From NCBI GenBank assembly GCA_902793375.1, contig CADBDE010000012.1, positions 1 through 35,937 on the forward strand: a DNA stretch of 35,937 bases, read 5' to 3'. Source of the DNA: an uncultured Erysipelotrichaceae bacterium. Its GTDB lineage: Bacteria > Bacillota_I > Bacilli_A > RF39 > UBA660. The notes below the pieces were generated by a model that had not been told where the DNA came from, ran no database searches, and worked only from the letters and a program-made list of their open reading frames with translations. The translations under genes and the position numbers were made by a program. Shown here piece after piece: positions 23,581-32,830 of the stretch. Position 1 is the first letter of the stretch. Each line of letters starts with the position of its first letter.

Positions 23581-25113
23581 CTATCTCTTCTTTCTAAGTA
23601 TCTTTCTAAAAATCTTCTTAATTAAATTTTTAAAATATTGATATGGCATTGTATTTCTAAATATAATAATATTTATAACATTTGGAATAATTAAACAAAT
23701 TCCAGCTTTTAAGAATAGAGAAACCCATCTTCCATATGTTATAAAGCTGCATAAATAATAACTTAATGCACAACATACAATGGTAATAATTGCATACATA
23801 AAATACAGTTTAAAATACTCTCTTAATTTTTCTTTAAATCCATATTTGTAAAGTATAAGTGGTTCTACCCAAACACAAACAGTTACTGAACTAATGAAAG
23901 TTCCCAAAAATACTCCAAAAGTTCCAAATTGTATTGCTAGAATAATAGATGCACCCAAATTAATTATTGCTTCAACTACAGCTTTCCACCTATCTCTATA
24001 GAAAAGTCCACTAGCTTCTCTAAACGTTAAAACAGATTTTCTCATACCAGCTATATAGAAGTTAATAACTATAATACATACTACATCAAAACTAAATAAA
24101 TAGTCTTTTCCAATCCATAATTCTATAAATGGATTAAATAAACATAACAAACATACCGAAATAAATGAATACATAAAGTAATCTAAAAAATATACTTCTC
24201 TAAAAACACGATATGCGTTTTTACTATCACTTGTTGCAAATAAATTACCAACACTTGCTGTTAAAGAATTGAAAACATGTGTTGTAACACTATTTAATGC
24301 ATTTGTAATAAAAAAATAGTTTGAATATAGTCCTACTGAATCAAGGGATACAAACATAGATAGAAGAATATTATCAGTAGAATTAACAACTACATTTCCC
24401 ATTTTATGCATCATCATTGCTTTTGTATTCTTGACTATCTTTTCTTTTTCTTCTTTATCAAGTGGAACACTTTTTTCATATTTTAAGAATTTATACATTT
24501 TATTTGCTTTTCTTGAAACCATTATATTATCAGCAAGAGTTGCCACAATCATTATTATCAAATATCCAATATAATTTTTAAATAAAATTAAATAAACTAT
24601 TTCTAAGAATGTAAATACTGCATGTGCAAGATATCTATAAAACGTTGCAATATATCTTTTTTGATCAGCAATTATTAAGTTTCTTTTGTATGAAAAGAAA
24701 TAAGAAACTGCTGTATTAACAACAAATAAAACATATATTAATTCTATATATGGAATATCAGGCATATTCTTTATAATTATAGGTAAAAAAGGAGTTAATC
24801 CTATTCCAATTAAAAGAATTGCACAACCAATTACTATATAAACTTTTCTATAAAGCTGCATTAACATTGTACATTTTTTTGTGTCATTGTCTGCAAGAGG
24901 TTTATATAAACTAAATGTTATAGCTTCTCCAACACCAAGTTCAGCAAGAGACAAAATAGTAAGAACATTTGTAAATAATCCATTAAGTCCTAAATATTCT
25001 CTTCCAAGAATTCTTATGAAGAAAATTCTTGCAACAAAACTAATGACAAAGCCCAAACCTTGCCCAACTATAGCATAACTTAAATTTCTAACACTATTTC
25101 TTGTTCTTGACAT
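23581..25113 (-). CDS. Wzx-like polysaccharide flippase (MATE/MOP superfamily)
   Basis: About 510 residues from ATG 25113, with GAGAGGA before it; the TTG at 25128 overlaps that site. The start MSRTRNSVRNLSYAIVGQGL, then FVARIFFIRILGREYLGLNG and LAELGVGEAITFSLYKPLA, are typical of Wzx/oligosaccharide flippases. About 14 membrane segments and a basic C-terminal tail follow. Such proteins flip undecaprenyl-linked glycans to the outer face. With the ABC exporter and GT-C protein at 30342-34285 this suggests a decorated wall. It is first in a small operon with the pyrophosphatase and lipoprotein genes. Confidence 0.88.
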   Translation of the reverse strand: MSRTRNSVRNLSYAIVGQGLGFVISFVARIFFIRILGREYLGLNGLFTNVLTILSLAELGVGEAITFSLYKPLADNDTKKCTMLMQLYRKVYIVIGCAILLIGIGLTPFLPIIIKNMPDIPYIELIYVLFVVNTAVSYFFSYKRNLIIADQKRYIATFYRYLAHAVFTFLEIVYLILFKNYIGYLIIMIVATLADNIMVSRKANKMYKFLKYEKSVPLDKEEKEKIVKNTKAMMMHKMGNVVVNSTDNILLSMFVSLDSVGLYSNYFFITNALNSVTTHVFNSLTASVGNLFATSDSKNAYRVFREVYFLDYFMYSFISVCLLCLFNPFIELWIGKDYLFSFDVVCIIVINFYIAGMRKSVLTFREASGLFYRDRWKAVVEAIINLGASIILAIQFGTFGVFLGTFISSVTVCVWVEPLILYKYGFKEKLREYFKLYFMYAIITIVCCALSYYLCSFITYGRWVSLFLKAGICLIIPNVINIIIFRNTMPYQYFKNLIKKIFRKILRKKR

Positions 25114-25205
25114 ATTATTTCCTCTCAAATTACTCTATTTATATTATACATTTATTTAATAATAATAGACAAGTATTATTAAATCTAGTTTACTATAAAA
25201 TGTAA

Positions 25206-25238
25206 AAACCTAATATAACATTTTTTTATATTAGGTTT
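25206..25238 (-). terminator. Terminator after the kinase-fold gene
   Basis: A perfect 12-bp stem (AAACCTAATATA / TATATTAGGTTT) with a 9-nt loop, positioned downstream of the stop at 25263. Confidence 0.75.
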
Positions 25239-25262
25239 ATTCAAACTAATTAAATTATTATT

Positions 25263-26147
25263 TTACTTTCTTACTTTATTATAAACATAACTTTTAGCAC
25301 GACACACCTGTTCTTCATTTAAACTTTCTACAAATGGACCAGGATTTGAATTATTCTTATTAGAAACTAGATTTGCAAAAGCATCAATTAATCCAGTATT
25401 AATTCCTATTTTTTTTAAATACTCTAAATAATTATAATATTCTTCTAAAGACAGACTATCTACTCCTCTTCCATAAAGAAAAGAAAGAAGCATAATACAA
25501 TAACAATAAAGATCTGTATTTTCATCTGCCTTAACAAGTCCAGGCTCACTTCCATCAGTAATAAAATGATATTTACCTTTTACATTATTTAAAAGTCCAA
25601 AGTCATTTAAATATCTTGATACTGATGTTTTATTTCCTTTTATTTTACAACTATCTAAGTCGATTACAGATAATTTTTTGTTATCTAGATTTGCAATAAA
25701 ATTAGATGAATGTAAGTCTCCAATATAAATATCCTTTAATGGAGTACAGTTTCTTATTGCTCTTAATTGATTTAATATTTCTCCTACTCTTGCTAAATAA
25801 TACTTTTTTTCTTCCAAAGATATTTCCTTATTAGATAATAATTCTGCTAAATTAATACCATCTACAAAAGGAATTGAAAAACCTTGAATATGCCCTGATA
25901 CCGATATTAAATAATCAGGTGTACAAAATGAATCAGGTAAATATTTACTATTATAAGAAAGCATTTCTAAAGTATATAGTTTATTAGCAAAAATATCTCC
26001 TTCTTGATAAAATAATTTTTTTATTACCTTTTCTTTACCTTGATAATTAAAATTAAAAACTTGTGATTCCGTAGATAAAACTTCTCTTGATAACTTAAGT
26101 GGTTCAAGATTTTCAAATTTCCTTTTAGATAGAGTTATAACTTTCAT
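25263..26147 (-). CDS. Protein kinase-like / APH-fold protein
   Basis: 294 residues with kinase-fold landmarks: EKVIKKLFYQEGD (candidate ATP-binding lysine), IQGFSIPFVDGINLAELL (hinge), and the catalytic region IYIGDLHSSNFIANL (an HxxN-like loop, D and N kept) followed by LSVIDLDSCK (metal-binding D in place of DFG). No glycine-rich loop is obvious. The substrate could be a protein, a small molecule or none. A well-formed promoter lies upstream (26174-26202), and the AAGGGGG site is near the start. The gene is divergent from the P-type ATPase. Confidence 0.75.
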   Translation of the reverse strand: MKVITLSKRKFENLEPLKLSREVLSTESQVFNFNYQGKEKVIKKLFYQEGDIFANKLYTLEMLSYNSKYLPDSFCTPDYLISVSGHIQGFSIPFVDGINLAELLSNKEISLEEKKYYLARVGEILNQLRAIRNCTPLKDIYIGDLHSSNFIANLDNKKLSVIDLDSCKIKGNKTSVSRYLNDFGLLNNVKGKYHFITDGSEPGLVKADENTDLYCYCIMLLSFLYGRGVDSLSLEEYYNYLEYLKKIGINTGLIDAFANLVSNKNNSNPGPFVESLNEEQVCRAKSYVYNKVRK

Positions 26148-26173
26148 GATTATACCCCCTTAAAATTGCCTAC

Positions 26174-26202
26174 ATTATACCATAAAATATCGAATAAATC
26201 AA
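26174..26202 (-). promoter_or_regulatory. Sigma-A-type promoter of the kinase-fold gene
   Basis: On the minus strand TTGATT (26197-26202) and TATAAT (26174-26179) are 17 bp apart, about 27 bp before the gene start. Confidence 0.75.
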
Positions 26203-26234
26203 GTTTTAGTCTCATAATATTAATTGGAGGAACT

Positions 26235-28796
26235 ATGAATACTAATGGATTAACTGATAAAGAAGTTCTCGAAAGTAGAAAAAAATATGGTACTAATACT
26301 CTAACAAAAATTAAATTAGATAGTTTTATAGACTTATTTTTAGAATCTTTAGGAGATCCAATCATAAAGATTCTTTTAATTGCATTAGGAATAAAAATTG
26401 TTTTTTTAATTAAAGATTTTGATATATTTGAAACTATTGGTATCTTAATTGCTGTTTTAATTTCTTCTTTTGTCTCAACAATTTCTGAATATGGATCAAA
26501 TAAAACATTTATAAAAATGCAAGAAGATAGTGAAATGATAAAATGCAAAGTAAAAAGAAACAACAAAATTATTGAAATACCTATAGAGGAAATAGTTAAA
26601 AATGATATTGTTCTTTTAGAATCTGGTGATAAGATTCCTGCTGATGGAATAGTTATAGATGGTGTTATTTCTACAGATGAATCTTCAATAACTGGAGAAT
26701 CAAAAGAAATTCAAAAAGAAAAAAATAGTAATTTATATCGTGGATCTATTGTTACTAACAAAAGATGTTTAATGCTTGTTACAAAAATAGGAAAAGAAAC
26801 TATATATGGTAAATCAAATGAAGAACTATTAAACTCCTCACCTATTAGTCCATTAAAATTAAGACTAAAAAAGCTTGCTTTAACTATAAGCAGAATTGGA
26901 TATTTTGGAGCATTCCTAGTTACTACATCTTATCTATTTTCTAAAATAGTAATTGATAATAACTTTAACATTGATTTAATAATAGAAACAATAACTAATT
27001 TTAGAGTAATGATGAACTATTTAATATATGCTTTAACACTTGCTGTTACCATAATAGTAGTAGCAGTTCCAGAAGGACTTCCGATGATGATTACTTTAGT
27101 ACTTTCAAGAAATATGAAAAAAATGATAAAAGAAAATGTATTAGTAAGAAAACTAACTGGAATAGAAACAGCAGGAAATATTAATATTCTATTTACTGAC
27201 AAAACAGGAACACTTACTAAGGGACAATTTGAAATAACTAATATTACTCTTGGTAATTTGAATAGTTTTAATTCAAAACAAGATATAAAAAAGTTTAATA
27301 AGTACTATGAATTACTTTCTGATTCAATTATTTATAATAGTGATTGTTATTATGATAATGTACGTATTATTGGTGGAAATTCTACTGATAAAGTACTTTT
27401 TTCTTTTTTTCATAAAGAAATTGATAATAATGTAAAAAAATTAGAAGAAAAACTCTTTAATAGTAAAGATAAATATTCTAAAACAACTATATATTTAAAT
27501 GAAAAAATAGATTTAATTAAAGGTGCTAAAGAAGTTATTCTTCCTAAATGTAAATATTTCTATAATGAAAAAGGAATTAAAGAAAGAATAATAAATAGAA
27601 TTGAAATAGAAAAATATATTAATACAATTTCAAGTAAGGGAATAAGAGTTATATGTGTTGCAAGGAAAAAAAGTACTGAAGAATATTATTCTCTTGTAGG
27701 TATTATTTCCATTAAAGATGAAATAAGAGATAATACAAAGGATGGAATTAAATTAATTAAAAATGCAGGAATTCAAATTGTTATGATAACTGGTGATAAT
27801 GTTAATACAGCAATATCTATTGGTAAAGAATTAGATATTTATAAAGATGGTGATATATATTTAACTCATGAAGAATTAGAAAAGAAAACTGATGAAGAAA
27901 TAAAAGAAATATTACCTAATTTAAGAATAGTAGCAAGAGTTCTTCCTAGTGATAAAACAAGATTAGTTAAAATTGCTCAAAGTATAGATTTAGTTGTTGG
28001 AATGACTGGAGATGGTATTAATGATGCTCCAGCACTTAAAAACTCTGATGTTGGATTTTCAATGGGAAGCGGTACTGAAATTGCTAAGGCTGCATCTGAT
28101 ATAGTAATAATAGATAATAATATTAAATCAATCTCTAATGCTATTTTATATGGAAGAACAATTTTTAAAAGTATTAGAAAATTTATTATTTGTCAGTTAA
28201 CAATCAACCTATGTGCTATTGGTTTATCTTTAATTGGTGTATTTATTGGAATAGATACACCAATAACAGTTATTCAAATGCTTTGGATTAATATGGTAAT
28301 GGATACTTTAACTGGTCTTGCATTTTCATATGAACCAGCACTAAAAGAATATATGAATGAATTGCCAAAGAAAAAAAATGAACCAATTATAAATAAATAT
28401 ATGTATAGTGAAATAATAATTACTGGTCTTTACTCTTTTATAATATGTATATTATTTTTAAAATCAAATTTTATTCTTTCAATTTATAATAATAATTATA
28501 ATCACTTATTATCAGCATTCTTTGGATTATTTATTTTTATTGATATTTTTAATAGTTTAAATGCTAGAACAGAAAGAATAAATATTTTTTCAAATATTTT
28601 AAAGAATAAATGTTTCTTATTCATAGTTTCATTTATTGCAATTACTCAATTATTCTTAATATACTATGGTGGTAATATGTTTAGAACAACTTTTTTAAGT
28701 ATAAAAGAATTAGAGTTTTTTATTATATTAGCATCTACTGTAATACCAATTGATTTTATAAGAAAAATAATAATTAAAAAATATAAAAACACTTGA
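26235..28796 (+). CDS. Calcium-type P-type ATPase (P2)
   Basis: 853 residues from ATG 26235, which has GGAGG upstream; an earlier in-frame start at 26166 lacks one. The cation N-domain opens with LTDKEVLESRKKYGTNTL. Actuator motif TGES (153-156), PEGLP in helix M4 (279-283, as in Ca pumps), phosphorylated Asp322 in DKTGTLT, MITGDN and GDGINDAPAL (about 592-601) are all present. The M6 region WINMVMDTLTGLAFSYEPA resembles PMCA/SERCA-type pumps. It should export Ca2+ or a related cation using ATP. The nucleotide-binding domain is rather short. It ends with a TGA overlapping the terminator stem. Confidence 0.93.
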   Translation: MNTNGLTDKEVLESRKKYGTNTLTKIKLDSFIDLFLESLGDPIIKILLIALGIKIVFLIKDFDIFETIGILIAVLISSFVSTISEYGSNKTFIKMQEDSEMIKCKVKRNNKIIEIPIEEIVKNDIVLLESGDKIPADGIVIDGVISTDESSITGESKEIQKEKNSNLYRGSIVTNKRCLMLVTKIGKETIYGKSNEELLNSSPISPLKLRLKKLALTISRIGYFGAFLVTTSYLFSKIVIDNNFNIDLIIETITNFRVMMNYLIYALTLAVTIIVVAVPEGLPMMITLVLSRNMKKMIKENVLVRKLTGIETAGNINILFTDKTGTLTKGQFEITNITLGNLNSFNSKQDIKKFNKYYELLSDSIIYNSDCYYDNVRIIGGNSTDKVLFSFFHKEIDNNVKKLEEKLFNSKDKYSKTTIYLNEKIDLIKGAKEVILPKCKYFYNEKGIKERIINRIEIEKYINTISSKGIRVICVARKKSTEEYYSLVGIISIKDEIRDNTKDGIKLIKNAGIQIVMITGDNVNTAISIGKELDIYKDGDIYLTHEELEKKTDEEIKEILPNLRIVARVLPSDKTRLVKIAQSIDLVVGMTGDGINDAPALKNSDVGFSMGSGTEIAKAASDIVIIDNNIKSISNAILYGRTIFKSIRKFIICQLTINLCAIGLSLIGVFIGIDTPITVIQMLWINMVMDTLTGLAFSYEPALKEYMNELPKKKNEPIINKYMYSEIIITGLYSFIICILFLKSNFILSIYNNNYNHLLSAFFGLFIFIDIFNSLNARTERINIFSNILKNKCFLFIVSFIAITQLFLIYYGGNMFRTTFLSIKELEFFIILASTVIPIDFIRKIIIKKYKNT

Positions 28797-28809
28797 TAAC
28801 AAGTGTTTT
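28786..28809. terminator. Bidirectional terminator between the P-type ATPase and the 148-residue gene
   Basis: A perfect 10-bp stem (AAAACACTTG / CAAGTGTTTT) with a 4-nt loop, overlapping the ATPase stop codon; T-run on the plus side. Confidence 0.85.
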
Positions 28810-28811
28810 TT

Positions 28812-29246
28812 CTATTTATCTTTTTTTCTAAATCTTGAAAAGAAATCAAAATGTTGCTTTGCTGTCATAGCATCACCAATAACTGGCATACTTCTTGCTT
28901 TACTTTCAATATCTTGTCTTGCTCTTCTTCTAACAGCGCGTTCCATATCATCTTTTAATTCATCATGTAATGTATATTCTTCTTGAACATCTACTACTGG
29001 AGCTTTCCCATCAACAGTTTTTTCAGTATTCATTATTTGGACAAACAAATCTGAATACTCTTTACAAAGTGGACTTGCTGCAAACGCTGTTTCAAATGCC
29101 ATTACATCATTATAGTCTTTAGCAAATTCTTCAACTTTTTTAAAATATTCTTCAATAGTTTTTAAATTACCAGGATCTTGTATATCATATTGAGAAAACA
29201 AAGCTGTTTTTCTACTTTCTATACATGGTTTTAAAATATCATTCAT
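28812..29246 (-). CDS. Hypothetical small helical protein
   Basis: 144 residues from ATG 29246, behind TGGAGGTTTTT. No family recognised. The sequence is soluble and mainly helical: a region around IEEYFKKVEEFAKDYNDVMA with FETAFAASPLC following, an acidic linker (VVDVQEEYTLHDELKDD), then a basic segment with MERAVRRRARQDIESKARS. It is the last gene of a minus-strand run, 14 bp after the zinc-ribbon gene. Confidence 0.7.
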   Translation of the reverse strand: MNDILKPCIESRKTALFSQYDIQDPGNLKTIEEYFKKVEEFAKDYNDVMAFETAFAASPLCKEYSDLFVQIMNTEKTVDGKAPVVDVQEEYTLHDELKDDMERAVRRRARQDIESKARSMPVIGDAMTAKQHFDFFSRFRKKDK

Positions 29247-29259
29247 AAAAACCTCCAAA

Positions 29260-29901
29260 TTATACCATTTTATTTGTTTTCAAAAATTCAATTGTTTCAT
29301 CAAACCATTTATCTTCAAACCTTGATAAATTATTCGCAGTTATAGTTAGAAATATATTTGTATCACTATCAAATTCATAAAGAATCAATCCATAATCTAT
29401 GTCATCTAATTTACTCTTAATTAAAATATAATCATCTTCATTAATTTTTTTAGAATTCAATTCTATATTTGTAAATCCTTGTTTTTGTAATTCATTTATC
29501 AATAATTCTTTATTATTTATAATATCTTTATAACCCAAAGGATATTCTTTATAAAAAACTATATAATAATCATTTTTTATATAACTATTTAATTTATTTT
29601 TATAACTAGAAAAACCATCAGGTACTTTTAAAATATAGTTTTTAAATAATATTTCTTTATCTTCATCAATTAAAATATCTATATTATCTTTTTTATTATT
29701 CTTATTACTGTTATGAAAGGCTATAATACATACACTAATACTTACTGAAATAATTAATAACAAAAAAATTGTAATAATAAATGCTTTATTACTTTTTTTA
29801 TTATTAGCATTTATTATTTCAACATTTTCTTGACATAATCCACAATCACTGCAATATTTTGCGTCCTTTTTTAGTTTTCTTCCACAATTAATGCATTTCA
29901 T
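29260..29901 (-). CDS. Zinc-ribbon single-pass membrane protein
   Basis: 213 residues from ATG 29901. The N-terminus, MKCINCGRKLKKDAKYCSDCG, is a four-cysteine zinc ribbon (two CxxC pairs). One membrane helix (about 40-62) is followed by an outside domain of about 145 residues (IDEDKEILFKNYILKVPDGFS onward), which resembles uncharacterised Firmicutes zinc-ribbon proteins. The ATG sits within two bases of the VanZ stop, so translation is likely coupled. Function unknown. Confidence 0.75.
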   Translation of the reverse strand: MKCINCGRKLKKDAKYCSDCGLCQENVEIINANNKKSNKAFIITIFLLLIISVSISVCIIAFHNSNKNNKKDNIDILIDEDKEILFKNYILKVPDGFSSYKNKLNSYIKNDYYIVFYKEYPLGYKDIINNKELLINELQKQGFTNIELNSKKINEDDYILIKSKLDDIDYGLILYEFDSDTNIFLTITANNLSRFEDKWFDETIEFLKTNKMV

Positions 29902-29902
29902 A

Positions 29903-30349
29903 TTAATGTCTCTCTTCCAATTTTTTAACAATTAGTATTCCTGTTATACTTCCAATAGTATCTAATATAATATCAACTAAATTACCATCTCTTCCAATTA
30001 CAAATAACTGATGGAATTCATCGCTACAAGAATAAATATAACATAATAAAATTGCCAAATATACATTATTAATTTTAAACTCTCTAAGTGTTAAAAATAT
30101 TAAAATACCGAGAATAAAATATTCTGTAAAATGAGCTATTTTTCTTACGGGAACATCCCAAGTATCTATTATATTTTCTATCTTTTCATCACTTGGATTA
30201 TTATCAAACAATTTATAAATTCTAACAATAGTATTTGTAATTAAAGAATGACTTCTATTTGTCGATTGAGTACTTTTTTGATTAGAAAATATAAAAATTG
30301 ATGTCATCCACAATACTGTTAAACATACTAATAATACTTTTTTAACCAT
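29903..30349 (-). CDS. VanZ-family membrane protein
   Basis: 148 residues with four predicted membrane helices and the VanZ-family patterns WMTSIFIFSNQKSTQSTNRS, VRKIAHFTEYFILGIL and CYIYSCSDEFHQLFVIGRDG, then VDIILDTIGSITGILIV. VanZ-like proteins are linked to glycopeptide (teicoplanin) resistance in one enterococcal cluster but most are uncharacterised wall-associated proteins. Its start overlaps the end of the ABC ATPase gene by 8 bp. It is near wall-glycan export genes, so a wall-related role is plausible. Confidence 0.85.
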   Translation of the reverse strand: MVKKVLLVCLTVLWMTSIFIFSNQKSTQSTNRSHSLITNTIVRIYKLFDNNPSDEKIENIIDTWDVPVRKIAHFTEYFILGILIFLTLREFKINNVYLAILLCYIYSCSDEFHQLFVIGRDGNLVDIILDTIGSITGILIVKKLEERH

Positions 30350-31124
30350 TTTTTTTCTTCTTCTTCTTTAAAGATTCATCATAGCTAATACCCATTTGAT
30401 TAAAGTAATATTCATCACATACTTCTTTACTTGATCCAATTTTAACTATTTTACCATGATCTAACCAAATTACTCTATCACAAAGACTTTTAATACTTTC
30501 AATTGAGTGAGAAACAAACAAAACAGTTGTACCACCCTTAATTAATTCCATCATTTTATTTAAACTTTTTTCTTGGAATTTAATATCTCCAACAGATAAG
30601 ATTTCATCAACAATTAATATGTCTGGAGACACTACTGTAGAAATTGAAAATGCAAGCTTAGCAATCATTCCTGAAGAAAAATTTTTAACAGGTACATCTA
30701 AAAAGTCCCTTAGTTCAGAAAAATCAACAATTTCATCAAATTTTTCATTTAAAAACTTTTCAGAATATCCTAAAACTGCTCCATTTAAGTAAATATTTTC
30801 TCTTGCTGTTAATTCGGTATCAAATCCTGCGCCTAACTCTATCATTGGAGCAATTGTACCATTAACAAAGACTTTTCCCTTTGTTGGTTTCATAACACCA
30901 CTAACAACTTTAAGCATCGTACTTTTTCCAGCACCATTACTTCCAACAAATCCAATAACTTCTCCTTTTTCAACTTCAAAACTAACATTATTTAAAGCCC
31001 AAAAATACTCTTTTTTTCTTCTTCTTTTTTTATCAAAAATTGAAATAAACTTATTCTTAAAAGAATTTTCTTTTTCAATTCCCAAATCAAATTTCATTGA
31101 TACATTTTTTACACTAATCATCAT
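30342..31124 (-). CDS. Polysaccharide/teichoic acid ABC exporter, ATPase subunit (TagH/Wzt type)
   Basis: About 260 residues from ATG 31124 behind AGGTGAT. Walker A GFVGSNGAGKST, signature VKNFSSGMIAKLAFS, Walker B DILIVDEILSVGD and switch FVSHS are complete. The N-terminal MISVKNVSMKFDLG and insert with KKRRRKKEYFWALNNVSF are typical of TagH/Wzt-type subunits, which pair with a six-helix permease (here the next gene) to export lipid-linked polymers. The C-terminal carbohydrate-binding domain of long Wzt proteins is absent. A poly-Lys tail ends the protein. Confidence 0.93.
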   Translation of the reverse strand: MMISVKNVSMKFDLGIEKENSFKNKFISIFDKKRRRKKEYFWALNNVSFEVEKGEVIGFVGSNGAGKSTMLKVVSGVMKPTKGKVFVNGTIAPMIELGAGFDTELTARENIYLNGAVLGYSEKFLNEKFDEIVDFSELRDFLDVPVKNFSSGMIAKLAFSISTVVSPDILIVDEILSVGDIKFQEKSLNKMMELIKGGTTVLFVSHSIESIKSLCDRVIWLDHGKIVKIGSSKEVCDEYYFNQMGISYDESLKKKKKKNG

Positions 31125-31133
31125 AAATATCAC

Positions 31134-31940
31134 CTATGCATAATAAATAAATTTATCTTGTTCTTTTTTAAATACAAATGAACCAATTGCAAGAGTTCCA
31201 ATACCTATCAAAAACATAGATATCATTGATACTGCATCTGGACATTCGCCAAATAATATAATTGTTCTAGCACTATTAATATAAATATATAATGGATTTA
31301 ATTTAAAGAATGGTTGATAAGATTCTGGAATTAATGTTATTCCCCAGAATATTGGAGTAACATAGTTCCAAATAGTAAGAATTATTCCATATATATAAAA
31401 CATATCTCTTAAAAATACAGATATTGTAGATATTAATAAACCTAATCCAGCAGTAAAGAGTAGCATACATATAAACACATATGGTAAGAGAAAATACCAC
31501 AAACTAATTACACATTTTGTTTCACCACTTCCAGTAAATATAATTAAAAAGAAAAGTGGTATTAATGTAAGTAAGAAGTTTATTCCACAAAAAAGTACCT
31601 TTGATATAGGAAAAATATACTTTGGAATATACACTTTATTAATTAAACCAAAATTAGATACAACTGAAGCCATAGCACTATTTGATGCTTCACTAAAGTA
31701 ATTAAACATAACTAAACCAGTCATCAAATAAACCAAATAGTTTACTCCATCCATTTTAAACTTAAACATGTGAGAGAAAACTAGAGCCATAACAGCCATC
31801 ATTAAAATTGGATATAAAATACTCCATAAAATTCCTAAAACACTTCTTTTATATTTAACTTTAAAATCTCTCATTATCAATTGTTTCATTAAGAAACTAT
31901 ACCTTTTTACATTAGAAAGCGTATTTTTTATAGCCGACAT
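31134..31940 (-). CDS. Polysaccharide/teichoic acid ABC exporter, permease (TagG/Wzm type)
   Basis: 268 residues of the ABC2-type membrane family. It starts at ATG 31940 behind AAGGAGGACTT. Features: MRDFKVKYKRSVLGILWS (typical cytoplasmic entry helix), then about six membrane segments, with GVNYLVYLMTGLVMFNYFSE and FLRDMFYIYGIILTIWNYVTP. Together with the ATPase encoded next it forms a flippase-exporter for wall teichoic acid or a similar polymer. The two genes are 9 bp apart. Confidence 0.92.
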   Translation of the reverse strand: MSAIKNTLSNVKRYSFLMKQLIMRDFKVKYKRSVLGILWSILYPILMMAVMALVFSHMFKFKMDGVNYLVYLMTGLVMFNYFSEASNSAMASVVSNFGLINKVYIPKYIFPISKVLFCGINFLLTLIPLFFLIIFTGSGETKCVISLWYFLLPYVFICMLLFTAGLGLLISTISVFLRDMFYIYGIILTIWNYVTPIFWGITLIPESYQPFFKLNPLYIYINSARTIILFGECPDAVSMISMFLIGIGTLAIGSFVFKKEQDKFIYYA

Positions 31941-31978
31941 AAGTCCTCCTTACAAACATTAAAATTATATCATAATAA

Positions 31979-32830
31979 TTAAGAATTCTCAACCAATCTA
32001 TAAAAATAACTGTCAATTTTCGATTTAAAAACTAATATTTTTTTATTAATAGGATTAATTATTTCTAAAGTTTCAGCATGAAGCATCATTCTTTTAACAC
32101 TCTTATCTTTTTTTCCATATTTAAAGTCTCCAGCTATTGGATGGTTAATATTTTTTAATTGAACTCTTATTTGATTTCTTCTTCCTGTTTTAATAATTAT
32201 TTTTAATAAAGAATATTTATCATTAAACTTCATTCTTTCATACTCGGTAATTGCAAGTTTTCCATCACTACTTACGTAAGTCATCAAATTCTTATCTTCC
32301 TTTAAATAAGATTTTAAGACTTCTTTTTCTTTAGTTTTTCCATATACTACTGCATAATAAGTCCTTTTCGCAATATCATTCCAATTATCTTGTAATAAAT
32401 CTTTTAGTTTTTCATTTTTTGTAAACAATACAACTCCTGAAGTATCTTTATCTAATCTATGTACTACATATATTTTACTACTACTACTTTTTCTTTTAAC
32501 ATATTTAGATAATACATAATACAAGTTATTATTTGAATCTTTATCTTCTTCTGTAGCAACAGTTAACATTCCACTTGGTTTATCTACTACTAAAAAATCT
32601 TTATCTTCATAGATTATTTTAATATTACCAAGAAAACTACTTACTTTCTTTGCACCAATACTTATTTTATCATTTATTTTCAATAAATAATTATACTGAG
32701 TAACTGTTTTATCATTAACAGATACTAATTCATTAGAAAGTAATGATTTAATATTATTCTTACTTCCCTTAACATTTTCTTTTAAAAATGTTAATAGTTC
32801 TTCTTCTTTTGTAACTATATACTCTTTCAT
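31979..32830 (-). CDS. RluA-family pseudouridine synthase
   Basis: 283 residues. An S4 RNA-binding domain (about 14-62, SNELVSVNDKTVTQYNYLL) is followed by the catalytic domain: IIYEDKDFLVVDKPSGMLT, the active-site HRLDKDTSGVVLFTKN with catalytic Asp127, and GRRNQIRVQLKNINHPIAGD. These enzymes isomerise uridine in rRNA or tRNA; which site cannot be told from the sequence. It directly adjoins the GT-C-like gene upstream (1 bp). Confidence 0.92.
   Translation of the reverse strand: MKEYIVTKEEELLTFLKENVKGSKNNIKSLLSNELVSVNDKTVTQYNYLLKINDKISIGAKKVSSFLGNIKIIYEDKDFLVVDKPSGMLTVATEEDKDSNNNLYYVLSKYVKRKSSSSKIYVVHRLDKDTSGVVLFTKNEKLKDLLQDNWNDIAKRTYYAVVYGKTKEKEVLKSYLKEDKNLMTYVSSDGKLAITEYERMKFNDKYSLLKIIIKTGRRNQIRVQLKNINHPIAGDFKYGKKDKSVKRMMLHAETLEIINPINKKILVFKSKIDSYFYRLVENS

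Noticed and set aside
26166-26234. Upstream start for the P-type ATPase
   Set aside because: The ATG at 26235 has GGAGG upstream and begins at the conserved family N-terminus.
26150-26566. Minus-strand ORF over the start of the P-type ATPase gene
   Set aside because: Antisense to a well-supported gene, no ribosome site, covers the promoter of the divergent gene.
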